Positions 1 through 8,235 of a stretch of 64,000 bases of DNA are shown one piece after another. A program made the translations under genes and the position numbers. This stretch comes from Streptomyces formicae. Lineage in GTDB: Bacteria; Actinomycetota; Actinomycetes; Streptomycetales; Streptomycetaceae. The notes beneath the pieces are model-generated. The model did not search any database. It was not told the DNA's origin and saw nothing but the letters and a program-made list of their open reading frames with translations. Location of the stretch: contig NZ_CP022685.1 of the NCBI RefSeq assembly GCF_002556545.1, positions 4,380,001-4,444,000 of the forward strand, read 5' to 3'. Each line of letters starts with the position of its first letter. The stretch's first letter is position 1.

Positions 1-232
1 CGTCGACCTTGATGCCGGGGTTCTCGGCCTCGAAGCCCTTGACGACCTTGTCCCAGTACTTCTGGGAGCTGTTCGCCGCGGAGTCGCCGTAGTCGGCGGC
101 CACCAGTTTGAGGGTGACGTCGCCGGAGTCGCCGGGCCCGCCGCAACCGGCGAGCGTGCCCGCGATGCCCAGTACGGCCACCGCCGCGGTCAGTCCTGTC
201 ACGCGCCGCTGCACAGCTGTTCCCACCCTCAT
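1..232 (-). CDS. Extracellular sugar-binding lipoprotein of an ABC importer (N-terminal part only)
   Basis: Only the first 77 codons lie in the window; the C-terminus is beyond base 1. The start is the ATG at 232-230. The protein opens with a basic stretch and a hydrophobic signal segment ending in the lipobox LAGC, with the lipidated Cys at residue 30. It then reads VTLKLVAADYGD and a segment ending FEAENPGIKVD, which is typical of family 1 solute-binding proteins for sugars. It is divergent from the N-acetylglucosamine kinase gene, and a DasR-like operator lies 45 bases upstream of its start. The likely role is capture of a sugar at the cell surface, with import energised by a shared ATPase such as MsiK (encoded further along). 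The substrate cannot be read from this fragment. Confidence 0.8.
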   Translation of the reverse strand, partial: MRVGTAVQRRVTGLTAAVAVLGIAGTLAGCGGPGDSGDVTLKLVAADYGDSAANSSQKYWDKVVKGFEAENPGIKVD

Positions 233-276
233 TGCCTCAATGCACTTGAACTGCGAGTTTCCCCCGAGTCCGGACA

Positions 277-292
277 CAAGGTCTACACCACC
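277..292. promoter_or_regulatory. Candidate DasR site (dre), weaker copy
   Basis: The 16-mer CAAGGTCTACACCACC matches the dre consensus AGTGGTCTAGACCACT at 11 of 16 positions, including the core GGTCTA and ACCAC. It lies 45-60 bases upstream of the start of the sugar-binding lipoprotein, a position suited to repression by DasR. The match is partial, so this is an inference. Confidence 0.4.
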
Positions 293-405
293 CGAGTATC
301 ACTTCTGCAACGGCGTCCACAAGGGTCCCGGGCCCGGCGGCAGCGGCGCCCGGCAATCGGGACACCCGTGCCGAAAAGGACCTTCGGCCCCCCGCAAACA
401 CCCGA

Positions 406-421
406 AGTGGACTAGACCTCT
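406..421. promoter_or_regulatory. DasR operator (dre) of nagKA
   Basis: The sequence AGTGGACTAGACCTCT matches the dre consensus AGTGGTCTAGACCACT at 14 of 16 positions and lies 28 bases before the nagK GTG start. DasR, a GntR-family repressor relieved by glucosamine-6-phosphate, is known to control nagKA in S. coelicolor. The motif is seen here; its occupancy is inferred. Confidence 0.75.
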
Positions 422-448
422 CACGGGTGACGCGCGAGACTGTCCCCC

Positions 449-1429
449 GTGAGACACGTCATCGCCCTCGATGTGGGCGGCACCGGAATGAAGGCCGCCC
501 TGGTAGGGGCGGACGGCACCCTGCTGTACGAGGCGCGCCGCCGCACCGGCAGGGAACGCGGGGCCGACGCCGTCGTCGAGTCCATCCTCGGCTTCGCCGA
601 GGACCTCCGCGCGCACGGCATCACCCACTTCGGGGAACCCGCCGAGGCGGCGGGCGTCGCCGTGCCGGGCATCGTCGACGCCGAACACGGCATCGCCGTC
701 TACGCGGCCAACCTCGGCTGGCACGACGTCCCCATGCGGGACCTGCTCAGCGCGCGGCTCGAAGGCGTCCCCGTGGCGCTCGGGCACGACGTGCGCACCG
801 GCGGGCTCGCCGAGGGGCGCATCGGCGCGGGCAAGGGCGCCGACCGGTTCCTCTTCGTACCGCTCGGCACCGGCATCGCGGGCGCCATCGGCATCGGCGG
901 CGCCATCGAGCCCGGCGCGCACGGCTCGGCCGGGGAGATCGGCCACATCGTCGTACGCCCCGACGGGCCGCCCTGCGGCTGCGGCCAGCGCGGCTGCCTG
1001 GAGCGTCTGGCCTCCGCGTCCGCGGTGAGCAAGGCGTGGGCCGAGGCGAGCGGCGACCCCGAGGCGGACGCCGCGGACTGCGCGAAGGCCGTGGAGTCCG
1101 GCGACCCGCGCGCCCAGGAGGTCTGGCAGAACGCCGTCGACGCCCTCGCCGACGGCCTGCTCACCGCCCTCACTCTGCTGGACCCGCACACCCTGATCAT
1201 CGGTGGCGGTCTCGCCGAGGCCGGGGAAACCTTGTTCACACCGCTCCGCGCGGCCGTCGAGCGGCGCATCGTCCAGTTCCAGACGCTCCCGGAGATCGTC
1301 CCCGCGGCCCTCGGCGACACCGCGGGATGCCTCGGCGCGGGCCTGCTCGCCTGGGACCTCGTCGACCGGAACACCGACCGCGACACCGACACCGACCACG
1401 ACATCGACCCCACGGAGGTATCCACCTGA
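449..1429 (+). CDS. nagK: N-acetylglucosamine kinase, ROK family
   Basis: The 326-residue protein starts at a GTG, with no clear ribosome site. The N-terminal ATP phosphate loop reads ALDVGGTGMKAAL. The ROK signature follows in the middle, including the zinc-binding CGCGQRGC cluster, and the C-terminal IIGGGLAEAGE is also a ROK hallmark. The length is normal for the family. It would phosphorylate intracellular N-acetylglucosamine to GlcNAc-6-phosphate. The TGA stop overlaps the ATG of nagA (ATGA at 1429), so the two are translationally coupled. Upstream lies a strong DasR site. Other ROK kinases such as glucokinase look similar, but the fusion of operon, operator and neighbour favours NagK. 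Confidence 0.85.
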   Translation: MRHVIALDVGGTGMKAALVGADGTLLYEARRRTGRERGADAVVESILGFAEDLRAHGITHFGEPAEAAGVAVPGIVDAEHGIAVYAANLGWHDVPMRDLLSARLEGVPVALGHDVRTGGLAEGRIGAGKGADRFLFVPLGTGIAGAIGIGGAIEPGAHGSAGEIGHIVVRPDGPPCGCGQRGCLERLASASAVSKAWAEASGDPEADAADCAKAVESGDPRAQEVWQNAVDALADGLLTALTLLDPHTLIIGGGLAEAGETLFTPLRAAVERRIVQFQTLPEIVPAALGDTAGCLGAGLLAWDLVDRNTDRDTDTDHDIDPTEVST

Positions 1430-2568
1430 TGGCCACTAGCAAGGTTCTCGCCGGTGCACAGGTGGTACTGCCCACCGGGACCCTCACGAACGGCCGGGTG
1501 ATCGTCGACGGCACGCGCATCGCGGGGAGCGCTCCCGCGGACGCCGAGACCGTCGACCTCACCGGCCACTGGGTGGTTCCCGGCTTCGTCGACATCCACA
1601 ACCACGGCGGCGGTGGCGCCTCCTTCACCTCCGGCACCGTCGAGGACGTCCTCAAGGGCGTCCACACCCACCGCCTGCACGGCACCACCACCGTCGTCGC
1701 CTCCACCGTCACCGGCGAGATGGACTTCCTCGCCCAGCGCGCCGGGGTCCTCTCCGAGCTCGCCGAGCAGGGCGACATCGCGGGCATCCACTTCGAGGGG
1801 CCCTTCATCTCGCCGTGCCGCAAGGGCGCGCACAGCGAGGCGCTGCTCAGACATCCCGACCCGGCCGACGTGCGCAAGCTGATGGACGCGGCGCGCGGGC
1901 AGGCGAAGATGTTCACGCTCGCCACCGAACTGCCGGGCGGCATCGACTCCGTGCGGCTGCTCGCCGAACACGGCGTGATCGCGGCGATCGGGCACACCGA
2001 CGCGACGTACGAGCAGACCGTCGAGGCCATCGACGCGGGCGCCACCGTCGCCACGCACCTCTACAACGCCATGCCCGCACTCGGCCACCGCGCCCCCGGC
2101 CCGATCGCGGCGCTCCTGGAGGACGAGCGCGTCACGGTCGAGCTGATCAACGACGGCACGCACCTGCACGAGGCCGCCTTCGAGCTGGCCTTCCACCACG
2201 CGGGCGCGGCCCGCGTCGCCCTGATCACCGACGCGATGGACGCGGCGGGCTTCGGCGACGGCCGCTACATGCTCGGCCCGCTGGAGGTCGAGGTGAAGGA
2301 CAGCGTCGCGCGGCTCGTCGAGGGCGGCTCGATCGCGGGCTCCACGCTCACCCTCGACCGCGCCTTCAAGCGCTCGGTGACCGTCGACGGGCTCTCCGTG
2401 GAGGACGCCGTCCGCGCCATCTCCGCCAACCCGGCCAAGCTGCTCGGGATGTACGACACGGTGGGCTCCCTGGAGCCCGGCAAGGACGCGGACCTGGTGG
2501 TCCTCGACGCGGACTTCGCCCTCAAGGGCGTGATGCGCAAGGGCGCCTGGGTCGTTGAGCCCCATTAA
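1429..2568 (+). CDS. nagA: N-acetylglucosamine-6-phosphate deacetylase
   Basis: The enzyme has 379 residues, the usual size for NagA of the amidohydrolase superfamily. The metal-site motif DIHNHGG comes early, followed by IHFEGPFISP, the second-half histidines in IGHTDATYEQ and THLYNAMP, and the catalytic Asp in ITDAMDAAG. It removes acetate from GlcNAc-6-phosphate to give glucosamine-6-phosphate, which enters glycolysis and is also the ligand of DasR. It is coupled to nagK by a 4-base overlap and is followed by a stem-loop terminator, so nagKA forms a two-gene operon. Confidence 0.93.
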   Translation: MATSKVLAGAQVVLPTGTLTNGRVIVDGTRIAGSAPADAETVDLTGHWVVPGFVDIHNHGGGGASFTSGTVEDVLKGVHTHRLHGTTTVVASTVTGEMDFLAQRAGVLSELAEQGDIAGIHFEGPFISPCRKGAHSEALLRHPDPADVRKLMDAARGQAKMFTLATELPGGIDSVRLLAEHGVIAAIGHTDATYEQTVEAIDAGATVATHLYNAMPALGHRAPGPIAALLEDERVTVELINDGTHLHEAAFELAFHHAGAARVALITDAMDAAGFGDGRYMLGPLEVEVKDSVARLVEGGSIAGSTLTLDRAFKRSVTVDGLSVEDAVRAISANPAKLLGMYDTVGSLEPGKDADLVVLDADFALKGVMRKGAWVVEPH

Positions 2569-2613
2569 GCCCAACTCGGGTGATTTCACCACCTGTTGAA
2601 CAGGCGACCAGCG

Positions 2614-2650
2614 GAAGGCGGTTGACCCCACCCCTGGGCCAACCGCCTTC
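2614..2650 (+). terminator. Terminator of nagKA
   Basis: An 11-bp perfect stem (GAAGGCGGTTG with CAACCGCCTTC) has a 15-base loop and is followed by TGTTTGG. It lies about 45 bases after the nagA stop. Confidence 0.75.
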
Positions 2651-2720
2651 TGTTTGGCATGATCAGACCCCGTTCGCAGACCAGTGACCAGAGACGAGTG
2701 ACCCCGGGGGTGTGACACCA

Positions 2721-3647
2721 GTGATCCTCACCGTCACGCTGAACACCGCCCTCGACATCACCTACCGCGTCCCCGCGCTCACCCCGCACGCCTCGCACCG
2801 CGTCACCGAGGTCACCGAACGCCCCGGCGGCAAGGGCCTGAACGTCGCCCGGGTGCTCGCCGCACTGGGCCACGACGTGACCGTCGCGGGCTTCGCGGGC
2901 GGCGACACCGGACGCTCCCTGCACGAGCGCCTCGCCGAGGCACCGCACCTCACCGACGCGCTCACCCCCGTCGACGGCGCGACCCGCCGCACGCTCGCCG
3001 TGGTCGACTCCGCGACCGGCGACACCACCCAGCTCAACGAACCGGGCCCGCTGATATCGCCCGCCGAGTGGGCCGCCTTCCTCGACTCCTACGAGGAGTT
3101 GACGCGCCGTCCGGGCACCGCCGCCGTCGCCCTGTGCGGCAGCCTCCCGCCGGGCGTCCCCGTCGGCGCGTACGCCCTGCTGGTACGGGCCGCGCGCGCG
3201 GCGGGAGTCCCCGTGCTCCTGGACACCAGCGGCGAACCGCTGCGCAGGGGCGTCGCGGCCCGCCCCGACATGGTCAAGCCCAACGCCGACGAACTCGCCG
3301 AGCTGACCGGCTCCCACGAGCCGTCCCGCGCCACCCGCGACGCCCGCCGCAGGGGCGCCCACGCCGTCATCGCCTCACTCGGCGCCGAAGGACTCCTCGC
3401 CGTCACCCCGGACGGCAGCTGGCAGGCCGCCCCACCGGTGCGCGTGCACGGCAACCCGACGGGCGCGGGCGACTCGGCCGTCGCGGGCCTGCTCTCCGCA
3501 CTCGCCGAAGACCTGCCCTGGCCGGACCGCCTGGCCCGCGCCGTGGCCCTCTCGGCGGCGACGGTGGCGGCACCCGTGGCGGGCGAGTTCGACCGTGCGA
3601 CGTACGAGGACGTGCTGGGGCGGGTCACGGTGCGGGGCGACGGCTAG
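2721..3647 (+). CDS. PfkB-family sugar kinase (1-phosphofructokinase / tagatose-6-phosphate kinase type)
   Basis: The 308-residue protein begins MILTVTLNTALD, the standard start of the 1-phosphofructokinase group. The GTG at 2721 is preferred over the in-frame GTG at 2712 because GGGGG at 2706-2710 is well spaced only from 2721. The PfkB motifs are present: RPGGKGLNVARVLAALG near the N-terminus, KPNADELAELTG in the middle, and the C-terminal anion-hole and catalytic base segment PTGAGDSAVAGLLSAL. It phosphorylates a sugar phosphate in the cytoplasm. The exact substrate is not readable; its place beside nagKA suggests amino-sugar or galactosamine-type metabolism, which is inference only. Confidence 0.8.
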   Translation: MILTVTLNTALDITYRVPALTPHASHRVTEVTERPGGKGLNVARVLAALGHDVTVAGFAGGDTGRSLHERLAEAPHLTDALTPVDGATRRTLAVVDSATGDTTQLNEPGPLISPAEWAAFLDSYEELTRRPGTAAVALCGSLPPGVPVGAYALLVRAARAAGVPVLLDTSGEPLRRGVAARPDMVKPNADELAELTGSHEPSRATRDARRRGAHAVIASLGAEGLLAVTPDGSWQAAPPVRVHGNPTGAGDSAVAGLLSALAEDLPWPDRLARAVALSAATVAAPVAGEFDRATYEDVLGRVTVRGDG

Positions 3648-3672
3648 GGCCCCGTAAGGGACACGGGGCCCT
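3646..3672 (+). terminator. Terminator after the PfkB kinase
   Basis: A 10-bp perfect stem (AGGGCCCCGT with ACGGGGCCCT) overlaps the stop codon of the kinase. It can also serve the convergent gene that ends at 3701. Confidence 0.6.
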
Positions 3673-3700
3673 GACATGTGCGGCTCCGCCGCGGGGGCGC

Positions 3701-4681
3701 TTAGCCGTTACTGCCCTCGACCAGCCACATCCGGTCGATGTTCGCGCCGGTGCTCCCGCAGAGGTTGCTCTGCTCACAGCTGAGCGTGATCGTGTTCGTC
3801 CCCTTGGTGAGCTGAACGACGCCCCACGTGTTGGTCCAGCCCTTCTCCCAGTCGCCTTCCTTGGCACTGGCGAAGTTCTTCATGCTCAGGGGGCGGCTCT
3901 GCTTCTTGCCGTTGACCGAGACGGTGGCGTTGCTGTCCTTGCCGGGGACGCCGTAGTCCACCCGCAGGCTGTAGTCGCCGCTCTTGGCGATGCCGTCGAC
4001 GGTCCAGGTGATCTGGGCACCGACCTTGTCGAACCCGGCCACGTAGACGCCACCGGCGGACTTGGCGCCGTCGATGTCGGAGGCCGTGGTGGTGCCGCCC
4101 TCCAGCTTCAGGGCCTTCGCGTCCGTCTTGGGAAGCTCGGTCTTCTCCTCGGGCTTCTTGGACGGCTTCTCGCTGGGCTTCACGGTCTCGGCCTGCGACG
4201 GGGTGCTGCCCGCCTCGCCCTTGTCGCTCTTGTCGTCGTCGCGGCCGAAGATCACCGCGGCGCCGATCCCTATGGCGACCACGGCCACCACGGCGATGGC
4301 GGCGATCAGCAGGCCCTTGGTGTTCGGGCCCCGGCCTCGCCCGCCGCCCGCGGGCGCGTACTGCGGAGAGCCGACGGGGGCGCCGCCGGGCTGCGCCTCG
4401 GGCGCGGTGTAGTGGGCGTTCGGCTGGCCGTAGGCGCTCTGCTGGGGCGGGACCTGCTGACCGTACTGCTGGGTCGGCTGGGTCTGCCCGTACGCGGGAC
4501 GCCGGTCGCCGACCGCCCTCACCTGGTTGTACGAGGAGCGGGGACCCGGGTACCCGTAGCCGCCACCGCCGCTGGGCGGGGTCGCTCCGGCCGCCTGTCC
4601 GTCCTCGTACAGGTAGCCGAACGGATCGTCGTCGCCCTGCGGCGCGCTCGGCGTGTTCTCGCCGTTATTGCCGGGCGTCAT
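3701..4681 (-). CDS. Membrane-anchored carbohydrate-binding-module protein
   Basis: The protein has 326 residues. Residues 1-115 are a low-complexity cytoplasmic tail rich in Gly, Pro, Gln and Tyr. A single transmembrane helix follows at about 120-143 (GLLIAAIAVVAVVAIGIGAAVIF), then a Lys/Glu/Pro linker. A C-terminal beta-sandwich region (about 190-326) resembles family 35 or 6 carbohydrate-binding modules, with features such as GDYSLRVDYGVPGKDS and the ending NIDRMWLVEG. No catalytic domain is present. The likely role is display of a sugar- or glycan-binding domain outside the membrane. It starts at ATG 4681 behind GGGAG and converges with the kinase gene. The ligand is unknown. Confidence 0.7.
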   Translation of the reverse strand: MTPGNNGENTPSAPQGDDDPFGYLYEDGQAAGATPPSGGGGYGYPGPRSSYNQVRAVGDRRPAYGQTQPTQQYGQQVPPQQSAYGQPNAHYTAPEAQPGGAPVGSPQYAPAGGGRGRGPNTKGLLIAAIAVVAVVAIGIGAAVIFGRDDDKSDKGEAGSTPSQAETVKPSEKPSKKPEEKTELPKTDAKALKLEGGTTTASDIDGAKSAGGVYVAGFDKVGAQITWTVDGIAKSGDYSLRVDYGVPGKDSNATVSVNGKKQSRPLSMKNFASAKEGDWEKGWTNTWGVVQLTKGTNTITLSCEQSNLCGSTGANIDRMWLVEGSNG

Positions 4682-4768
4682 TCCCTGGTCACTCCCTCAT
4701 ATCGCTGACGCGGGGAGCCTACCCGGTCCGAGTGAGCCCACGGGGTGGCGTTGACCTCATCGAGGCCG

Positions 4769-6406
4769 TCATCCGGCCCGCCTGTGCTGCTTGGCACGGG
4801 AGCGTTTCTCCACGTACATCCGCTGGTCAGCGGAGTGCAACACTTCGTCGGCCGACATCCCGCAGTGCGCCCAGCCGATGCCGAAACTCGCCCCCACACG
4901 GACTGCCCTGCCGTCGACGCGGATCGGCGGGATGATCGCGTTCCGCAGCCGGACCGCGAGGTCCTGGGCGTCGGCGCGGCCGAGGCCGTCCGCGAGGACG
5001 ACGAACTCGTCGCCGCCGAGCCGCGCCACCGTGTCCCCGTCCCGCACGCCGCTGGTCAGACGCCGTGCGACCTCGATGAGGACGGCGTCCCCTGTGTGGT
5101 GGCCGAAGCGGTCGTTGATCGACTTGAAGCCGTCGAGGTCGCAGAAGAGGACCGCGAGCCCCTTGGTGCCGTCGTCCACGTCGTCGTCGCCCTGGGGGGC
5201 GATGGTGTGCACGTGGTGGTCGAAGCCCTCGTCCCGCTGCTCGTGCGAGGCGCGCCCGAAGTCGAAGCCGTGCTCGTAGGCCGCGTCGAGCGAGTCGACG
5301 GCGCTCTGCTGGCCCGCGTGGGGCCTCCTACAGAGGCGGGCGCTGAGCCGGGCGCGCAGCTCGGCGGAGTTGGGCAGGCCGGTCAGCGAGTCATGGCTGG
5401 CGCGGTGCGCGAGCTGCAGCTCGCGGCGCTTGCGGTCCTCGATGTCCTCGACGTGCGTGAGCAGGAAGCGGGGGCCGTCGGCGGCGTCGGCGACGACGGA
5501 GTTCCGCAGGCTGACCCAGACGTACGTCGCGTCCCTGCGCGCGAGCCGCAGCTCGGCGCGGCCGCCCTCGGCTGACGTACGCAGCAGCGTCCCGATGTCC
5601 TCGGGGTGCACGAGGTCGGAGAAGGAGTAGCGCCGCATGGCGGAGGCCGGGCGCCCCAGGAGGCGGCAGAGCGCGTCGTTCGTGCGCAGGATCCTGCCGT
5701 GCTGGTCGCCGCCCATCTCGGCGATGGCCATGCCGGACGGCGCGTACTCGAAGGCCTGCCGGAAGCTCTCCTCGCTGGCCCGCAGTGCCTGCTGCTCCCT
5801 CTCCAGGCGGACCAGGGCGCGCTGCATGTTGGCCCGCAGGCGGGCGTTGCTGATCGCGATGGCGGCCTGGAAGGCGTACATCTGCAGGGCCTCGCGGCCC
5901 CAGGCGCCGGGCCTGCGGCCGTTGCGCGGCCGGTCCACGGAGATCACGCCGAGCAGCTCGCCACCGGCCGCGCCCGTCGCGTACATGGGGGCGAAGAGGC
6001 GGTCCGCCGGGTGCCACTCGTCCTCGAAGCGGGGCGCGGGGCCCTCGGTGTACCACTGCGGGACGTCGTCGTCGTCGAGGACCCAGCCCTCGGTGTACGG
6101 GATGAAGCGCAGCGCGCCCCACGGCTCGCCCATGGCCAGGCGGTGCTCCCAGGCGTCGCGGGAGCCGACGCGTCCGGTGATGAGGGCCTCGGCCGCGGGA
6201 TTGCCCGCGAAGGCGGCGACGACGAGATCCCCGTCTGGGCGCACGAGATTGACACACGCCAGCTCGTAGCCAAGGCCGTTGACGACGCCGTCGGCGACGG
6301 TCTGCAGCGTGTCCGCCAGGCTCCGGGCCGTGTTGAGCTCCGCCACCACCTGGTGCAGCTGCCGCAGGGTCGCAAGACGGACGTACGGCTCCGACTCGGT
6401 CTCCAT
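4769..6406 (-). CDS. cdgB: Diguanylate cyclase with GAF-PAS-GGDEF domains
   Basis: The enzyme has 545 residues and makes the second messenger c-di-GMP from two GTP. A GAF domain spans roughly residues 10-175 and a PAS/PAC domain 195-315 (SEESFRQAFEYAPSGMAIAE). The GGDEF domain has the canonical active site ARLGGDEFVV. Five residues before it lies RDGD, an intact RxxD inhibitory I-site, so product feedback is expected. About 45 acidic or polar residues are inserted between LTGLPNSAELRARL and LAVLFCDLDGFK inside the cyclase domain. ATG 6406 is chosen because GGGGAG lies 8 bases upstream; the frame stays open to 6511. Domain order and neighbours match CdgB (SCO4281, from memory), which controls development and is a BldD target. 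Confidence 0.9.
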   Translation of the reverse strand: METESEPYVRLATLRQLHQVVAELNTARSLADTLQTVADGVVNGLGYELACVNLVRPDGDLVVAAFAGNPAAEALITGRVGSRDAWEHRLAMGEPWGALRFIPYTEGWVLDDDDVPQWYTEGPAPRFEDEWHPADRLFAPMYATGAAGGELLGVISVDRPRNGRRPGAWGREALQMYAFQAAIAISNARLRANMQRALVRLEREQQALRASEESFRQAFEYAPSGMAIAEMGGDQHGRILRTNDALCRLLGRPASAMRRYSFSDLVHPEDIGTLLRTSAEGGRAELRLARRDATYVWVSLRNSVVADAADGPRFLLTHVEDIEDRKRRELQLAHRASHDSLTGLPNSAELRARLSARLCRRPHAGQQSAVDSLDAAYEHGFDFGRASHEQRDEGFDHHVHTIAPQGDDDVDDGTKGLAVLFCDLDGFKSINDRFGHHTGDAVLIEVARRLTSGVRDGDTVARLGGDEFVVLADGLGRADAQDLAVRLRNAIIPPIRVDGRAVRVGASFGIGWAHCGMSADEVLHSADQRMYVEKRSRAKQHRRAG

Positions 6407-6497
6407 GCTCGTTCTCCCCGAGACCTCGACAGCAACTCCAGGATGCGCAGCGCCCGCAGTGTTCTTCCGTGCCGTTGATGCTTCTTCGCCCGTGCGT

Positions 6498-6547
6498 ACT
6501 TCCGTTGGCACTTCTGTTGGTACTTCTGTGCTGGTACTTCTGTGCCC
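6498..6547. repeat. Four tandem copies of ACTTCTGTTGGT-like unit upstream of cdgB
   Basis: The copies start at 6498, 6510, 6522 and 6536, with spacings of 12, 12 and 14. They read ACTTCCGTTGGC, ACTTCTGTTGGT, ACTTCTGTGCTGGT and ACTTCTGTGCCC. They lie 90-140 bases upstream of the cdgB start codon. The spacing is close to one helical turn. Confidence 0.65.
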
Positions 6548-6630
6548 TTGTGCCCTCAGTGTCTTATTGCCACCGTCACTGAATCACAGCGAGCTGCTCA
6601 CTCGGTACACAGGGTCAACAAAATATGGGT

Positions 6631-6650
6631 CCTGTGACTCAAGTCACAGG
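6631..6650. promoter_or_regulatory. Inverted repeat, BldD-like candidate operator
   Basis: CCTGTGACT and AGTCACAGG form a perfect 9-bp inverted repeat separated by CA. The arms contain TGAC and GTCA as in the BldD site consensus, but the gap between them is 4 bases and not the usual 5. cdgB is a known BldD target in S. coelicolor, which makes this position plausible. Binding itself is inferred. Confidence 0.4.
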
Positions 6651-6819
6651 TGAGGAGCCGCCGTTGGTCCAGTCCCTTGGACTAGTCCACCGCACTTCAC
6701 GGCACCGCGTGCCGCCTTCTGCCACATTCGTGGACGCTCTAACTCGGTCCTCGGTCCTAGGACCGTCCTGGGCCCAGGGCCCGATGTGGCGGGGCGGACG
6801 GGGAAGCTAGCGTCGACGC

Positions 6820-7413
6820 GTGGCTCACGTACTGAAGACACTTCCGGCCCCGCCTTCCCCACGGCACCCATCACCGGATGGGCATGCTGATGGGGTGAGC
6901 AACGACGAGTTCCGCGCGGCGATGTCCCGTCTCGCGGCAGGTGTGGTCCTGGTGACGGCGCGCGAGCCCGGCCTGGACCCGGACGATCCGACGGCCCCGC
7001 TCGGCGAGGACGTGGGCATGACGGCGACGGCGTTCCTGTCCGTCTCCCTCGACCCGCCCCTGGTCATGGTCAGCCTGCGCGAGGGCTCCCGGATGGACGA
7101 CCTGCTCGCCGAGCAGCCCCACTGGGCGGTCTCCGTGCTCTCCGAGAGCCAGCGCCACATCGCGGGCCGCTTCGCGATGAAGGGCCGCATCAGCGACCGG
7201 CTGCTCTTCGAGGACCTTCCGTACGTCCGTGGCTCGGCGTCCGGCGCACCGCTGATCGGCGGGGCGCTCGCGACGCTGGAGTGCCGGACGGAGCAGAGCG
7301 TTTCGGCGGGCGATCACACGCTGGTCATCGGCCGCGTGCTGACTGCGTCAGTGCCCAGCGGTGAAGGTAGCCCCCTGACCTATTTCCGTGGGCGCTACCG
7401 GCAGCTGGGCTAA
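6820..7413 (+). CDS. Flavin reductase family protein (FMN-binding split barrel)
   Basis: The conserved core starts at VSNDEFRAAMSRLAAGVVLVTA and continues with MTATAFLSVSLDPPLVMVSL and FAMKGRISDRLLFEDLPY, all typical of HpaC-like flavin reductases. Length is 197 residues from the GTG at 6820, or 172 from the GTG at 6895. The first 25 residues are not conserved-looking, so the later start is possible. Such enzymes reduce FMN or FAD with NAD(P)H and supply it to monooxygenases. No partner oxygenase lies next to it, so the physiological acceptor is unknown. Confidence 0.8.
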   Translation: MAHVLKTLPAPPSPRHPSPDGHADGVSNDEFRAAMSRLAAGVVLVTAREPGLDPDDPTAPLGEDVGMTATAFLSVSLDPPLVMVSLREGSRMDDLLAEQPHWAVSVLSESQRHIAGRFAMKGRISDRLLFEDLPYVRGSASGAPLIGGALATLECRTEQSVSAGDHTLVIGRVLTASVPSGEGSPLTYFRGRYRQLG

Positions 7414-7418
7414 CGGGC

Positions 7419-7546
7419 CCCGTCAGGGGCGCGGGGAACTGCGCGAGCAACCACAGCAAAGCCGCAGACGCGACTGCCGGGTCCTCGGCAGACGCGGCTG
7501 CGGCTTGTCGCGCGCTGAGCGCGCAGTTCCCCGCGCCCCTTACGGG
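7419..7546. repeat. Streptomyces intergenic inverted repeat (GCGCGGGGAACTGCGC family)
   Basis: Perfect 20-bp arms lie at 7425-7444 and 7521-7540, extended to about 26 bp with one mismatch (CCCCGTnAGGGG). Inside is a second imperfect stem (AAGCCGCAGnCGCG). The same core recurs at 18955-19075 and 19403-19425. It probably terminates transcription from both convergent neighbours. Confidence 0.7.
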
Positions 7547-7582
7547 GCTCGTCCCTGACGGGGCTCGTCCCTGACGGGAGGG

Positions 7583-8011
7583 TCAGGCCCAGCCCTGCCC
7601 CGAGCGCCCCCGCTTGGTCTCACTCCGCTGCTTCTTGTTGCGCAAGCGACGCTCATTGATGCCCCGGGGAATCTTCGTGGCACGACGCGGCTTGGGCGGC
7701 GGAGCCGTGGCCTCGGCGAGGAGGGACGCGAGCCGCGTGGCCGCCATCTCCCTGTTGCGCCACTGCGACCGATGCTCACTGGCTCGTACGCTGACGACGC
7801 CGTCGACGAGCCGGGACGCGAGCCGCTCCAGGGCGCGCTGCTTCCACACCTCCGGCAACGCCTCGGTGTTCGCGAGGTCGAACCGGAGCTCGACCTGCGA
7901 GTCGCTGGTGTTCACGTGCTGCCCACCCGGCCCCGACGACCGCGAGAAACGCCACATGAGCTCGGCCTCGGGCAGGGAGACGGAGCCGCGGATGACATGG
8001 GGACCGGACAT
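7583..8011 (-). CDS. arfB: Alternative ribosome-rescue factor ArfB (peptidyl-tRNA hydrolase domain)
   Basis: The 142-residue protein carries the release-factor signature SGPGGQHVNTSDSQVELRFD, with the catalytic GGQ. A basic C-terminal tail (KKQRSETKRGRSGQGWA) is the kind that inserts into the empty mRNA channel of the ribosome. Both features define ArfB/YaeJ, which hydrolyses peptidyl-tRNA on stalled non-stop ribosomes. The start at ATG 8011 gives the standard N-terminus; the frame stays open to 8047 but the extra residues look non-coding. It is monocistronic and ends against the inverted repeat it shares with the flavin reductase. Confidence 0.88.
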   Translation of the reverse strand: MSGPHVIRGSVSLPEAELMWRFSRSSGPGGQHVNTSDSQVELRFDLANTEALPEVWKQRALERLASRLVDGVVSVRASEHRSQWRNREMAATRLASLLAEATAPPPKPRRATKIPRGINERRLRNKKQRSETKRGRSGQGWA

Positions 8012-8235
8012 GCCCCCATGGTCCCGCGTCTGTCGGGCGCACGTCACGCCGTTTTCCGCGCGGCGCCGGAATCAGGGCCGGGAACAGGGCCGGGAACGGC
8101 CGGGTAAAGAAAGTAAAGCGAGGTGGAACCTTGGGGACCCCGATCGGCGTTGGTACCAGTGAAGGTAGCTTCGTCCCCAGTACGAAGCGCCTGTCGCACA
8201 CTGTGCGTACGTAACGAGGGAAGGGACTCCCAACA

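Larger units (their letters stand above)
6407..6819. other. Intergenic control region between cdgB and the flavin reductase
   Basis: About 410 bases without a supported gene. It holds the leader of cdgB with four tandem copies of a roughly 12-bp unit, a 20-bp inverted repeat at 6631-6650, and two perfect palindromes, CGGTCCTAGGACCG at 6752-6765 and CCTGGGCCCAGG at 6767-6778. The two palindromes lie 55-70 bases before the flavin reductase start. Confidence 0.6.

Noticed and set aside
427..2568. A single 713-codon gene spanning nagK and nagA
   Set aside because: The first part is out of frame with the ROK kinase motifs. NagA begins at ATG 1429, overlapping the nagK stop.
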